This document shows, in pieces, positions 22,676 to 31,004 of a stretch of DNA of 64,000 bases; the first letter of the stretch is position 1; every line of letters begins with the position of its first letter. The stretch covers positions 1 through 64,000 of the forward strand of contig JACRKC010000042.1 of assembly GCA_016235555.1 (NCBI GenBank), read 5' to 3'. The notes beneath the pieces are model-generated. The model had not been told where the DNA came from. It was given only the letters and a program-made list of their open reading frames with translations, and ran no database searches. Both the position numbers and the translations under genes were made by a program. Source of the DNA: Verrucomicrobiota bacterium. GTDB taxonomy: Bacteria > Verrucomicrobiota > Verrucomicrobiia > Opitutales > Opitutaceae.

Positions 22676-24463
22676 CCGTTTGTTTCCAAATCAGGATACC
22701 CTGCCCGTTGGCGGGTTTGGAAATCTGATCGCATTGCCATTGGCAAAGGTTCCGCGGCAAAGCGGAAACACCCTCTTCATGGACGCCCGCATGGTGACCT
22801 TCGAGGACCAGTGGTCATATCTCGCAGGGCTTCCCCGGCTGAGCCGGGAAAGCCTGGACCGATTGCTCGCAAGAATTTCCCCCGTCGGATCGCCGGTATC
22901 GGTTCTCCAGGCTGGCGCTGAAGCGGAACACCGACACGACTTCGCGCTGCAAAGCGACGCGGCGGTGTTGGACCTGTCGCATCCACGAATCCGCGGTGGC
23001 ATGATCTCGGGCGAAGTGACGGTCCGGCTCGATGCGCAAATTCATGTGCCCCGATCACTGCCGACACCACTGCTGGCGGCCTTACGGAAGCTCGCGACGT
23101 TTCCCAATCCGGTCTTTCACGAGAAGCTCAGGCTGCGGTTCGCCACGTTTGACACCCCGCGATTTCTCTTCACCGGTGAATGGCACGCCGACCGCCTCGC
23201 TCTGCCACGCGGCGTGCTGGATCAATGCCTCGCACTGCTGGAGTCTGCCGGTGCCACCGTGGTCACGCAGGATGCGCGGGATGCCGGGACCCGCGTGGCG
23301 TGGAAATTCCAGGGTGAGTTGCGGGATGGGCAGGAGAAGGCGGTGCGCAGGATCCTTGCGGAAGACAACGGAGTGCTCTGCGCCCCGCCGGGGGGGGGAA
23401 GACGGTCATGGGCTGTGCGTTGATCGCACGCGCCCGCGCCTCTGCGCTCGTGTTGGTTCACCGCTCGGTGCTCGCGGAGCAGTGGCGGGAGACCGCCATG
23501 CGATTTCTCGGATTGAAGCGAAAGGAGGTCGGTCTCTGGCGCGGGTCTTCGCCTCGGCTCACCGGACGATTCGACATTGCCATGCTGCCGTCGCTGATTC
23601 GCGTGGAAAATCTGGCGGCGGCGCTGGGAGGCTATGGAGTGGTCCTCGTCGACGAATGCCACCATGTCCCCGCTACTTCATTCGAGATGGTGCTAAAGGC
23701 GTGCCCCAGCCGGCGGATTTACGGACTCACCGCGACCCCGAAGCGCAAGGATCGGTTGGAGAAATTGCTCTTCGCCCAATGCGGACCAATCCGGCACACG
23801 CTGGTCGATGCTCCGACCGATGAAGCGCGGACGGTCAAAGTTCGCCACACCACCGTGACACTGCCGCCCGATGCCAGGCCACGACCGCCAATCCATATCG
23901 TGTGGGAAGCGTTGGTGCAGGATGAAAACCGGATCAAGTTGATCGTCGCCGATCTGCTGACGTGCGTGGCGTCGGGACGTTCCCCGCTCGTGCTGGCGGA
24001 CCGCAAGGTCTACTTGGAACGGTTGCAGGCGGCGTTCACCGCGGAGGCCACCGGCGTGACGTGTCATAGGCTGGACGGCCAGATGGGAAAGAAAGCCCGG
24101 AACGAAGTGCTGCGGCAGATCGATGAGCACTACAATGAGCGGAAACCGTTCGTGCTGTTTGCCACGGCGTCGCTGATCGGCGAGGGATTCGATCTTCCGC
24201 GTTTGGATACTTTGGTGCTGGCGATGCCGCTTTCGTTCAAGGGGCGGCTCGTGCAATACGCTGGCCGGCTCCACCGGCAGCATGAGACCAAAGACGCTGC
24301 GATGATCTTCGACTATCTCGACCACAACCATGCGATCACCAGCGCGATGTTTCGACGACGACTCGCCGGCTACAGGGAACTTGGGTATGTGGTCGAGATG
24401 CCGCAGAGCGAAGCTGCACCATGGTTCGGAGACAAACCAACTGAGTCCGGGCGCACGGAATAG
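22668..24463 (+). pseudogene. TOTE conflict-system primase/helicase, C-terminal part, frameshifted in Walker A
   Basis: The sequence begins inside the family at RYDRLFPNQDTLPVGGFGN, so the N-terminal primase catalytic part is missing. After a linker domain comes GVLCAPPG, then a run of nine G residues (23390-23398) that changes frame. Adding one base restores G-K-T of Walker A and continues into GCALIARARASALVLVHRS, the DEAD-like box VLVDECHH (about 23650), LTATPKRKD and the C-terminal helicase motif FATASLIGEGFD...VQYAGRLHR. Family members are predicted NTP-dependent conflict (anti-phage) proteins. The 5' truncation and frameshift make this a likely pseudogene, unless the G-run is a sequencing error or phase-variable. 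Confidence 0.75.
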
Positions 24464-24479
24464 ATCCATTACAACGGCC

Positions 24480-24896
24480 ATGCCCATACCAAAGCGAGAC
24501 TACGAACGGGAAGAACGCATCGCGATGGAGATCGTCGTCGATTGTTACAACGAGAGCGAAGCGCGGCAGGGCTGGTGGTGCTATCTCGACGGCAAGCTCG
24601 CGTGTCCGTTTGAGGCGGAGTGCATCCGCACGCGGCGGGGTTCGCCGTTGAAAATCGGCGAACGTGTGACCGTCACCGCCATGCTCGATGACGATGAGGC
24701 GGGGGATTCGCTCGGCGAGATGCAAGTGGAAATCGAATGGCGGGGCCGGACGCTCGGGGTGCCCCTAGCGCAGCTCAGCGGCGTGGGAGTCACCAAGGAG
24801 ACGGCAGAAGCCATCGCGGACTGGCACTACTGGTTGGCGCAAGGGCGCAGTTCTGATTCCGCCGATTCAAAGCCGCCGGAAGGAACTGCATTTTGA
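24480..24896 (+). CDS. CcbP-like calcium-binding family protein
   Basis: A 138-residue protein from ATG 24480 (MPIPKRDYEREERIAMEIVV). The order EIVVDCY...GWWCYLDGKL, then MQVEIEWRGRTLGVPLAQL, then AIADWHYWLAQG matches the small acidic Calci_bind_CcbP family, whose cyanobacterial namesake binds calcium. Family members often accompany helicase or defence genes on bacterial elements. It follows the helicase remnant by 16 bases and may have been its operon partner. Confidence 0.75.
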   Translation: MPIPKRDYEREERIAMEIVVDCYNESEARQGWWCYLDGKLACPFEAECIRTRRGSPLKIGERVTVTAMLDDDEAGDSLGEMQVEIEWRGRTLGVPLAQLSGVGVTKETAEAIADWHYWLAQGRSSDSADSKPPEGTAF

Positions 24897-24979
24897 TCGA
24901 AATTGGAGTGCACTCGCAACTCCCTACCTCCCCGCATCTTCCCGATTCGCCTCATCGCGGTTCGCATCCACGGCGGTCG

Positions 24980-25128
24980 CTGGCTGCACTGGACGGATGG
25001 CGAGATGAACCGATGTAACGCAACGGAGTTTTCGTGGGCGGAAAGCTCTGGGCTCAGTCAAATCTTCACGCCTGATTGTCGGCTGCACCATCCTGAAGGG
25101 GTGAATTTGCGTTTCATGCGTTTCATTC
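24980..25128. repeat. ~150-bp direct repeat, copy 1
   Basis: Shares ctggctgcactg, gagatgaaccgatgtaacg and, about 80 bases on, ttgcgtttcatgcgtttca with 29037-29184, same orientation and spacing. It is non-coding as far as can be seen. The two copies bracket the serine-hydrolase/DUF6159/GntR block. The rest of the 435-nt gap (24897-25331) holds no convincing gene. Confidence 0.65.
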
Positions 25129-25213
25129 AAGACCTTTATCAATAAACGACGGAGTCTGGGGGCTTGTAACCGGCCCACCGCCTGTGGGTAACAATAACTC
25201 CATGCAATTCGGA

Positions 25214-25326
25214 GTGCGCGGCCGGCAAAGATGTGAGCCGGTGCACCGAGCAACAGTCGGTGGGGGCTAGCGCGAAGGTGACTGAAGTAACGAAGCTCGT
25301 GTCTCCAATTCAGAGTCTCGCCCAGT
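25214..25326 (+). ncRNA. Possible 5' fragment of a group II intron
   Basis: The stretch starts with GTGCG (25214-25218), followed by hairpin-capable gccggc...gccggt and caccgagcaacagtcggtg, then gaaggtgactgaagtaacga, a style seen at the 5' end (domain I) of some bacterial group II introns. No reverse transcriptase or domain V/VI is found before the serine hydrolase gene ends at 25332, so it would be a dead fragment. Recognition is by eye only. Confidence 0.25.
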
Positions 25327-25331
25327 CTCGT

Positions 25332-27215
25332 CTACGATTGTTGGGCGCGAAACCCCAAGCTCGCGACCTTTTCATCCGATTGCATCAGGATTCGCCATTC
25401 CGTCGACCCGTGCTCGAACTTCACCTCATAAATGTCCACTCCGCCCGGCCCCACGCCCTTGAACGTCACTGATTGCAGAGCGCCAAGCTTGGTCAGGTTC
25501 GATATTAGTTGCGGTAGCTGCTGACGCGTGGCGTTGGCCAGGCCGGAACTCATCTTCTCATATTTCGGCTGTCCCAGCAGGAGGTCGTCGATGTTACGAC
25601 GCAACGCGGCTTCGGTCCTGGGATCCGGCGTTTGATCGTTGAGGCGCTTGACGGCGGCCGCGCTGGCATCCGCGATCTCCTTCCGCTCGGCTTCGATTTG
25701 CCTGATTCCGGCGTCACTGAGCCGGTTCATGGTTCGGGCTCGGCCGTTCTGGCGCATGACCAACTGGCCGGGAACGCCACTGGGATCGGGCTGCGTGAAC
25801 TCAAGTTCAATTTTCCCCGATCCCACTTTCGCGAAGAACTTCGTTTCAGACTCCGGAAAGATGGGCACGGCCGACTGGTTTCCCGGCTTGGCCACCAGTT
25901 GGCTTCCGTCGAGGGTGACAACCATGTTCGTCCCCGGCGCCATCTGGTAGGCGCCGGCATAGCGCGCGAGTGTTTTCACATCCGCCGTTTTGCCAACGGC
26001 GTTCTCCTCCGGCCCAAAATCCGGCCATTGGTAATCGTGGGCGATGGTGCGGAGAATCTCCTTCGCCAATTCTCCGCCACGGTCGCCGTTCGTCATGATC
26101 GCCGCGCCATCGCCGGTCTCGTAGGCCACGAGGATACATTGAAACCCAACGTTGGAGCCGCCGTGTGTAAAGTAACGATGACCCGCGCTGCCGCCGGTTT
26201 GGACCCCGAGTCCCCACTGATTCATTCCCGGCGTCAGCATCTCCCGCGTCATCCCCGCCGACAGCACGGCCTTGGAGCTTCCAGCCAGCGCCTGTTGCAC
26301 CCCCATCGCAAAGCGGAGGAGATCGGAAGGCGTTGTCCAAAGGCCGGCCGCGGCCATTTCCGGATAGACGTGCGGCCCGCCCCGCACCGCGGCTCCATCC
26401 GCATGATAAGCCGCGGCCGCCTCGGCCATTTGATTTTTCGGCAGTGGTTGTTCGAACATGCTTCGATTCATGCCGAAGGGCTGCAACACGAAGTCGTGCA
26501 TCAGGTGCGAGAACGGCTTGCCCGTCACATCCTCCAGCAACACCTGCATGACCGTGTAGCCTCCGCCGGAATATCGCCATTCCGTTCCCGGGAGCTTGTC
26601 GACCCGGACTGCCGCCGTGTTGGCAGGTTTTTCCCCATTCAGCACCTGCACGTTGCTGGGGAGCATCGCGTCGGAGACGTATCCCGGAAACCCGTGCCCA
26701 GTCAGCCCGGCCGTGTGGTTGAGCAGATTCCGCAATGTCACCGCGCTCTTCTCGGTCAGTGCATTCGCCGGAACTTTCCATGTCTTGAGGTGCTGATTTA
26801 CGTCTGCATCGAGCGCGAGCTTCCCTGCTTCCGCGACATGCAACGCGCCCACGGCGGCTACCGCTTTGCTGATCGATGCGGCCTGGAACAGGGTCTCAGG
26901 CGTGACGGGCGGGCCGTCCATCCGAGCGACGCCAAACCCGCGCGCCCATTCGATCTTGCCATCGTGTAGCACCGCAACACTGACGCCGGGCACACGGAGC
27001 GCAGCCATACGGTCAATCAGTTTGGTGGTGGAAGGCGTCTCCCCTTGCACGAGCATGGCGGGTAGAATGGCGTTTTCGATGTGCTGGATGCGTTGTTCGA
27101 TGGTAACGCTCGGCTGAGCGCCCAGCAGGCTAGGCCCCAGCGCAACGACAAAGGCTCCGACGACGGCGGAGCTGCGGCGAACAGCCGCGGCCATGGATAT
27201 AGAAGAGCTGTTCAT
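25332..27215 (-). CDS. Class C beta-lactamase-fold serine hydrolase, exported
   Basis: A 627-residue protein with an N-terminal signal (AAVRRSSAVVGAFVVALG to about GAQP). The active-site SxxK is AASISKAVAA, the second motif is YSGGG (for YxN) and the third HGGSN (for KTG), as in PF00144 esterase/peptidase relatives. A C-terminal extension of about 220 residues includes a DUF3471-like barrel and a helical tail. Actual beta-lactam hydrolysis cannot be assumed. Start ATG 27215; ATG 27194 is an alternative. It is the last gene of a GntR-controlled operon. Confidence 0.85.
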   Translation of the reverse strand: MNSSSISMAAAVRRSSAVVGAFVVALGPSLLGAQPSVTIEQRIQHIENAILPAMLVQGETPSTTKLIDRMAALRVPGVSVAVLHDGKIEWARGFGVARMDGPPVTPETLFQAASISKAVAAVGALHVAEAGKLALDADVNQHLKTWKVPANALTEKSAVTLRNLLNHTAGLTGHGFPGYVSDAMLPSNVQVLNGEKPANTAAVRVDKLPGTEWRYSGGGYTVMQVLLEDVTGKPFSHLMHDFVLQPFGMNRSMFEQPLPKNQMAEAAAAYHADGAAVRGGPHVYPEMAAAGLWTTPSDLLRFAMGVQQALAGSSKAVLSAGMTREMLTPGMNQWGLGVQTGGSAGHRYFTHGGSNVGFQCILVAYETGDGAAIMTNGDRGGELAKEILRTIAHDYQWPDFGPEENAVGKTADVKTLARYAGAYQMAPGTNMVVTLDGSQLVAKPGNQSAVPIFPESETKFFAKVGSGKIELEFTQPDPSGVPGQLVMRQNGRARTMNRLSDAGIRQIEAERKEIADASAAAVKRLNDQTPDPRTEAALRRNIDDLLLGQPKYEKMSSGLANATRQQLPQLISNLTKLGALQSVTFKGVGPGGVDIYEVKFEHGSTEWRILMQSDEKVASLGFRAQQS

Positions 27216-27283
27216 AGGATTTAGGCTCGGAAGCGGGCGACGAGGGCAGCTTCGTCGATGTGTAGGTTCAGACGGCAAAAACG

Positions 27284-28159
27284 TTAGGGCTTTTTCACTT
27301 TCCAACCGGTATTCAGCAGTTCGGGGGTATACGACTGAGGGACGACACCCTCGGAAGCATACACGTAGAGCGCGCAGCGGAAAACGTCGGTCGCAACGGC
27401 CACGAGGCCACCGACGACAGCAAGGCCGAGCAGCATTCCCGCGGCGAAAAGCGCCCGCGGAAACCCGCCCAGGTGGAGAACCGGCGAAAGCGCAACGACG
27501 GCCAGGGCGGTGACGAGCAGGGCGCCCAGTAGCATGAGGCCGCCGAGTTGGAGACCGACAAATCCCACCAACGTCTCGCCCCATGTGCGCCGCAGCATCA
27601 CCGCGGAATCACGCAGCACCGCGAGCGGGTTGTTGTCCCTCCGACGGACGATGACCGGAACGGCAAAAACGGCAGCTACGCTCCATGCGGTCCCGACCAA
27701 GCCCGTCACGAGCTTCCCCAGCCATCCGAATCGCCCCTCGATTGACTTGATGATCAATCCAACCGTGCCGGCGAGAAGGCTCCAGCAAAGGATCGCGCCA
27801 ATCCGGCCGAACGCGAATTGCCAGCCTCGCCGGAGCGAAACCTCCTCGCCCGCGAAAGCCCGCAGGGTTTCGTGGTAGAAGGCGACGTTGCAGAACGTGG
27901 CGAGAAACATAGCCCCCAAATAAACCACACCGCCCCAGGCATAGAATGCGGGCGCGAGATTCTGGCTTGCCGCCGACATGTCCGGATTTAGCCGTCCCAG
28001 GCGAATCAACAGGAATGGCGCGAAGAAAAATACCGCCAGCGCGAACAGGCAGAAACCCGCCACCGCCGGAAAAACGATCAGGCGCGGCCGCTCGCGCAGG
28101 ACGCGCAAGGACGATTGCAGGAGCTGCCAGCTCGTGTGGACGCGAGAGGTCAGGGCCAT
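27284..28159 (-). CDS. DUF6159 family polytopic membrane protein
   Basis: A 291-residue protein from ATG 28159 (MALTSRVHTSWQLLQSSLRV). About six hydrophobic spans are visible (LIVFPAVAGFCLFALAVFFF, GGVVYLGAMFLATFCNVAF, LVGFVGLQLGGLMLLGALLV and others). The layout, with a conserved cytosolic helix before the first span, matches DUF6159, an uncharacterised membrane family often linked to GntR-type regulators. It starts two bases after the regulator gene's stop codon. Confidence 0.75.
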   Translation of the reverse strand: MALTSRVHTSWQLLQSSLRVLRERPRLIVFPAVAGFCLFALAVFFFAPFLLIRLGRLNPDMSAASQNLAPAFYAWGGVVYLGAMFLATFCNVAFYHETLRAFAGEEVSLRRGWQFAFGRIGAILCWSLLAGTVGLIIKSIEGRFGWLGKLVTGLVGTAWSVAAVFAVPVIVRRRDNNPLAVLRDSAVMLRRTWGETLVGFVGLQLGGLMLLGALLVTALAVVALSPVLHLGGFPRALFAAGMLLGLAVVGGLVAVATDVFRCALYVYASEGVVPQSYTPELLNTGWKVKKP

Positions 28160-28161
28160 CG

Positions 28162-28548
28162 TCAAGCTCGGCGTTGGAGTTGCTGAACCAATTCGGCGAA
28201 GGAGATGCCGTGGCCCTGCGCTTCTGCGGTGAAACGCGCACAGAGATCCTGCAACTTGGCCTGCTTTTGCTTCGAAGAAAGGGTCGTGGCCTTGGGGGCG
28301 GGCGCAACGTAGCAACCGCTTCCTTGCTCCGCCGTAATTACTCCCAGGTGCTGGAGCTCACGATAGGCTTTCGCTACGGTGTTCGGGTTGACCCCGAGTT
28401 TTTCGTGGAGTGCCCGGATCGTCGGAAGCTGGTCCCCCTCGGCCAGCCGGCCAGCCGCCACGGCGGCCTGCACGTGGTGGATGATTTGTCGGTAGACCGG
28501 AATTCCCGAGTGAAACTCAAGGGTCCAAGTGTCGCCAAGTAAAGCCAT
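28162..28548 (-). CDS. GntR-family transcriptional regulator (YtrA type)
   Basis: A 128-residue protein. Winged-helix DNA-binding domain with IPVYRQIIHHVQAAVAAGRL, DQLPTIRALHEKLGVNPNTV and AYRELQHLGVITAEQGSG, followed by only about 45 residues, the short YtrA-subfamily layout. Such proteins usually repress their own operon, often an envelope-stress transporter operon. It is first gene of GntR-DUF6159-serine hydrolase. A palindrome directly abutting its start codon is the obvious operator. Confidence 0.9.
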   Translation of the reverse strand: MALLGDTWTLEFHSGIPVYRQIIHHVQAAVAAGRLAEGDQLPTIRALHEKLGVNPNTVAKAYRELQHLGVITAEQGSGCYVAPAPKATTLSSKQKQAKLQDLCARFTAEAQGHGISFAELVQQLQRRA

Positions 28549-28572
28549 AGTGTCCTATTTGACTAGGACACT
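28549..28572. promoter_or_regulatory. GntR operator (perfect 9-bp inverted repeat)
   Basis: Arms agtgtccta (28549-28557) and taggacact (28564-28572) are exact reverse complements with a 6-nt spacer. They lie immediately upstream of the regulator's start codon, as expected for YtrA-type autoregulation, and would overlap the ribosome binding site or transcription start. Confidence 0.8.
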
Positions 28573-28967
28573 TAACTTTTCGGTCAAGCCCTGAATCAGG
28601 CGGCCCACAGATCGGATTGCGGAGCAAGCCCCGGCCGGCGCACCCCTCTCCCGAAGTCACCGCCGCGCCAACCTATTTCAAGCACTACGTGCCGGTGGGG
28701 CACTCATCGCCTTCATGTCCGGTCCTGCCTTATGGTCCCTTCGGATTCGGCAAACGCAGTCCGCCAATTTGGCGAATCGCCGCATTGTTTCCTGTTTGCG
28801 CGAGATTGGGCGGAGATTTTTCAGATGATGTGTGAAGAATCTGGTGCTTTGGTCAGCGGAAGTAGACTCGCCTTATCCTGCTGAGAATCATCGCGCCAAC
28901 TAGGCGGTTCTGCACGTCACTCGAAACCTCACTGCGCCGCTGGACTTCGCGCAAATCGGACGCACCC

Positions 28968-29039
28968 GCTACTCAGCCACTACTTCGCCACTACTCTTTC
29001 GCTACTCCGACACTACCCGACCACTACTTCGCCACCACT
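28968..29039. repeat. Tandem degenerate 'cactacttcgc' repeat, copy 1
   Basis: About seven imperfect units of gccactacttc / gctactc are strung together. A second array of the same unit occurs at 53029-53094 in the spacer beside the relaxase gene. In the gap 28573-29186 I see no gene; besides this array it contains copy 2 of the 150-bp repeat. Confidence 0.7.
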
Positions 29040-29184
29040 GGCTGCACTGAACGGACGGTGAGATGAACCGATGTAACGGAACGACGATCTACGAGAGGGG
29101 TGACGACTGATCGGTCAAATCGGCATCGCAGAGAGGCGCTGGAACGGACTGCTGGGAGCCGAAATTGCGTTTCATGCGTTTCAA
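29037..29184. repeat. ~150-bp direct repeat, copy 2
   Basis: Partner of 24980-25128: ctggctgcactg, gagatgaaccgatgtaacg and ttgcgtttcatgcgtttca are conserved at similar spacing, while the middle has diverged. It follows directly on the tandem cactact array and ends beside the stop codon of the methyltransferase gene. Confidence 0.65.
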
Positions 29185-29186
29185 TC

Positions 29187-29801
29187 TCAGCTCCCGAGAC
29201 CGGCTTTAGGGGCGGAGTCAACTGCCCCTCCATTCTCACCAACCTTCAATTTCAGCCCAAAATGCCACGGAGGCAGCATCAGCACTTCTCCCTGCGTCAG
29301 ATCCGCTTCGCGCGCCCACCCGAATACATGCTCAGGTCGCGGCCGGATATCGAGTGGCGGACCGCGTGGTGTCAGGATGTCGCTGCGCCAGTGTATGACG
29401 GCGACGAAACCACCCGGTCTGATCGCCTGAGCCGCGGCGCGGAGCAAAGCAACCGGTGCCTCCATATGGAGAATGTTGAACAGTAGCACGGAATCGAAAG
29501 TGCCGGCGACCGGGCCAAAGTCGCTCGCCAGCACATCCCGCAACTCCGTTCGTGCATTGCGCAAGCCGGCTGCCGCTACCCGCTGAGCAGTAAACGCGAC
29601 CATCTCTGGGTCGATGTCGAAGGCATGCACTGTGCCGCCAACGCGCCGTGCCAACGGAACGGTGAAAGTCCCGTATCCGCAGCCGAGCTCGGCAACATGA
29701 CCTGTTGAGGGGCCGAATTCGAATGCAGCGAGAATCGCAGGAACGTCGAAGAGTGTCTCCCAATAGGCCCGTGATGGCATGCCGCTGTCGCGCACTTTCA
29801 T
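29187..29801 (-). CDS. Class I SAM-dependent methyltransferase (paralogue of 58352-58915)
   Basis: A 204-residue protein from ATG 29801 (MKVRDSGMPSRAYWETLFDV). The SAM-binding motif HVAELGCGYGTFTVPLARRV is followed by the acidic residue in AFDIDPEM and by SVLLFNILHMEAP. The C-terminal half carries HWRSDILTPRGPPLDIRPRP and ends near LPPWHFG. The same special features occur in the gene at 58352. The substrate is unknown. The last 20 residues differ between the two paralogues. Confidence 0.8.
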   Translation of the reverse strand: MKVRDSGMPSRAYWETLFDVPAILAAFEFGPSTGHVAELGCGYGTFTVPLARRVGGTVHAFDIDPEMVAFTAQRVAAAGLRNARTELRDVLASDFGPVAGTFDSVLLFNILHMEAPVALLRAAAQAIRPGGFVAVIHWRSDILTPRGPPLDIRPRPEHVFGWAREADLTQGEVLMLPPWHFGLKLKVGENGGAVDSAPKAGLGS

Positions 29802-29987
29802 GATTCGTCGTAAACGCGCAGCCTCAACCCGGTGAACACGCACGGATAGGAACCTGATACTTGAGTCATCGTGTTCCGGCGATTACAGGCTTTTTGCGGA
29901 GGGGCGAAGTGGGATGCGTGGTTAGTCACGGCGGCAAGATGGCCCGCAATTCGCGAGCGAAGTTCAGATGCGAAATTTGAAGCGGCA

Positions 29988-30395
29988 TCAGGGATGCGCT
30001 CCTTCATGGGCAGTCACGTTGATTCTCGTGACGCCGGCCGGCAGCGGATCGAGCACGACCGAGTAGCTCGCCGAGTCGGGCCGGCGGTGACGGCGTGGAA
30101 TCTGCCTCGGCTCGAAGCGCTCCACTGTGGTTCGAAGCACTCGCCCGCTGGAATCGAAGAGAGTCACATCAAGATGCGTCTGGGTGGTATCGGTAGCCTC
30201 CAGTCGCTTTAGCACATAGCCCCTTACGACCAGCGGACCTTGCTTGCGCTCGAGCCAGATTTTCTCGACTACGACCACCGGGGAGTCCCCCCTTTCAAGG
30301 ACGATATGCGAGACATCCGCCGGCGCCCGGAATGGCGTGGCACACCCCAGCAGCAGGAGGCTGGATGCTACAGCGAAGATTGAGATGGTTTTCAT
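29988..30395 (-). CDS. Small lipoprotein, paralogue 1 of 3 in the metal-resistance region
   Basis: A 135-residue protein with signal peptide and lipobox LLLGC (Cys about 18), so it is likely membrane-anchored. The mature part has QTHLDVTLFDSSGRVL, FEPRQIPRRHRR and LDPLPAGVTRINVTAHEGAHP, pattern-matched by the proteins at 30594 and 35400. The repeated strand pattern suggests an Ig-like beta-sandwich (inference). Its start overlaps the stop of the small frame at 30392-30568. Confidence 0.75.
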   Translation of the reverse strand: MKTISIFAVASSLLLLGCATPFRAPADVSHIVLERGDSPVVVVEKIWLERKQGPLVVRGYVLKRLEATDTTQTHLDVTLFDSSGRVLRTTVERFEPRQIPRRHRRPDSASYSVVLDPLPAGVTRINVTAHEGAHP

Positions 30396-30568
30396 GGAGT
30401 CAGATCAGGATTAGGCCTCGGATTTCCGCGCGTCACTATGGCGTTGCGCCGGTCGGTATACTGCTGGCAGGTCACCTGCGGCTGACAACGTGGCATGCAG
30501 ATGATGCCAAGTGCGAAAGTCGTCAGGGCGCACTGCACGTCCGCGCCGGCACGCGTCAACAGAGTCAT
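30392..30568 (-). CDS. Small Cys-containing ORF translationally coupled to the lipoprotein
   Basis: A 58-residue frame from ATG 30568 (MTLLTRAGADVQCALTTFAL). It has four Cys residues in GIICMPRCQPQVTC and before. Its TGA overlaps the ATG of the lipoprotein gene at 30395 (ATGA), which favours real translation. No signal peptide or family is recognised. Without the overlap it would be dismissed as noise. Confidence 0.35.
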   Translation of the reverse strand: MTLLTRAGADVQCALTTFALGIICMPRCQPQVTCQQYTDRRNAIVTRGNPRPNPDLTP

Positions 30569-30593
30569 AGGCGCTAATCCTCGGTTGGCTTCG

Positions 30594-31004
30594 TCATGAG
30601 GCCGGGTGTTCACTGTCGTGGGCTCGAACTTCAATACGAGCGATATCGGGAGGAAGCGGATCAAGCGGCAACCGATAGCTTGCTCGCCCTGGAAATCTGT
30701 GCCCACGGCCTATTTGCCGAGGAGAGAATTCGATTGGGATTGATCGAATGACGGCACCGTCGGCCGCATAGAGAATTACATCGAGGTGCGTCCTTGAGGT
30801 ATCGGCGTAGTCCGAGAGCCTACCGACTTTCCCCGTCAATAGAATTTCTCCGTCAACGCGAAGAATCTCGAAACTACGGACGGCAACTTTACCGGAATTC
30901 ACCCGTTCTCGTTGAATGTGAGCCAAGTCGGGTGGAGTGCGCATAAAGTTTACGCATCCGGTCAGTAGTAGAACCACCGGCAGAACTATAATCGAAAGTT
31001 TCAT
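30594..31004 (-). CDS. Small lipoprotein, paralogue 2 of 3
   Basis: A 136-residue protein from ATG 31004 (MKLSIIVLPVVLLLTGCVNF) with lipobox LLTGC. The conserved core is TSRTHLDVILYAADGAVI, FSPRQIGRGHRFPG and LDPLPPDIARIEVRAHDSEHP, aligning without large gaps to the proteins at 29988 and 35400. It is probably anchored in the membrane facing the periplasm. The start was chosen for the signal peptide; the frame is open to 31130. Confidence 0.75.
   Translation of the reverse strand: MKLSIIVLPVVLLLTGCVNFMRTPPDLAHIQRERVNSGKVAVRSFEILRVDGEILLTGKVGRLSDYADTSRTHLDVILYAADGAVIRSIPIEFSPRQIGRGHRFPGRASYRLPLDPLPPDIARIEVRAHDSEHPAS

Larger units (their letters stand above)
21518..24896. mobile_element. Remnant of a second integrated element downstream of the tRNA-Leu 3' end
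   Basis: Directly after the tRNA 3' half lies a second, unrelated tyrosine integrase gene pointing inward, the standard position for a tRNA-targeting element. It is frameshifted and truncated, and joined to a truncated TOTE-type helicase. No right-hand attachment repeat was found, so the right boundary is a guess. Confidence 0.5.

Noticed and set aside
25332-27215. Serine hydrolase considered as a beta-lactam resistance gene
   Set aside because: The motifs SISK, YSG and HGG fit the broad esterase/peptidase relatives; YxN and KTG of true class C enzymes are not conserved.
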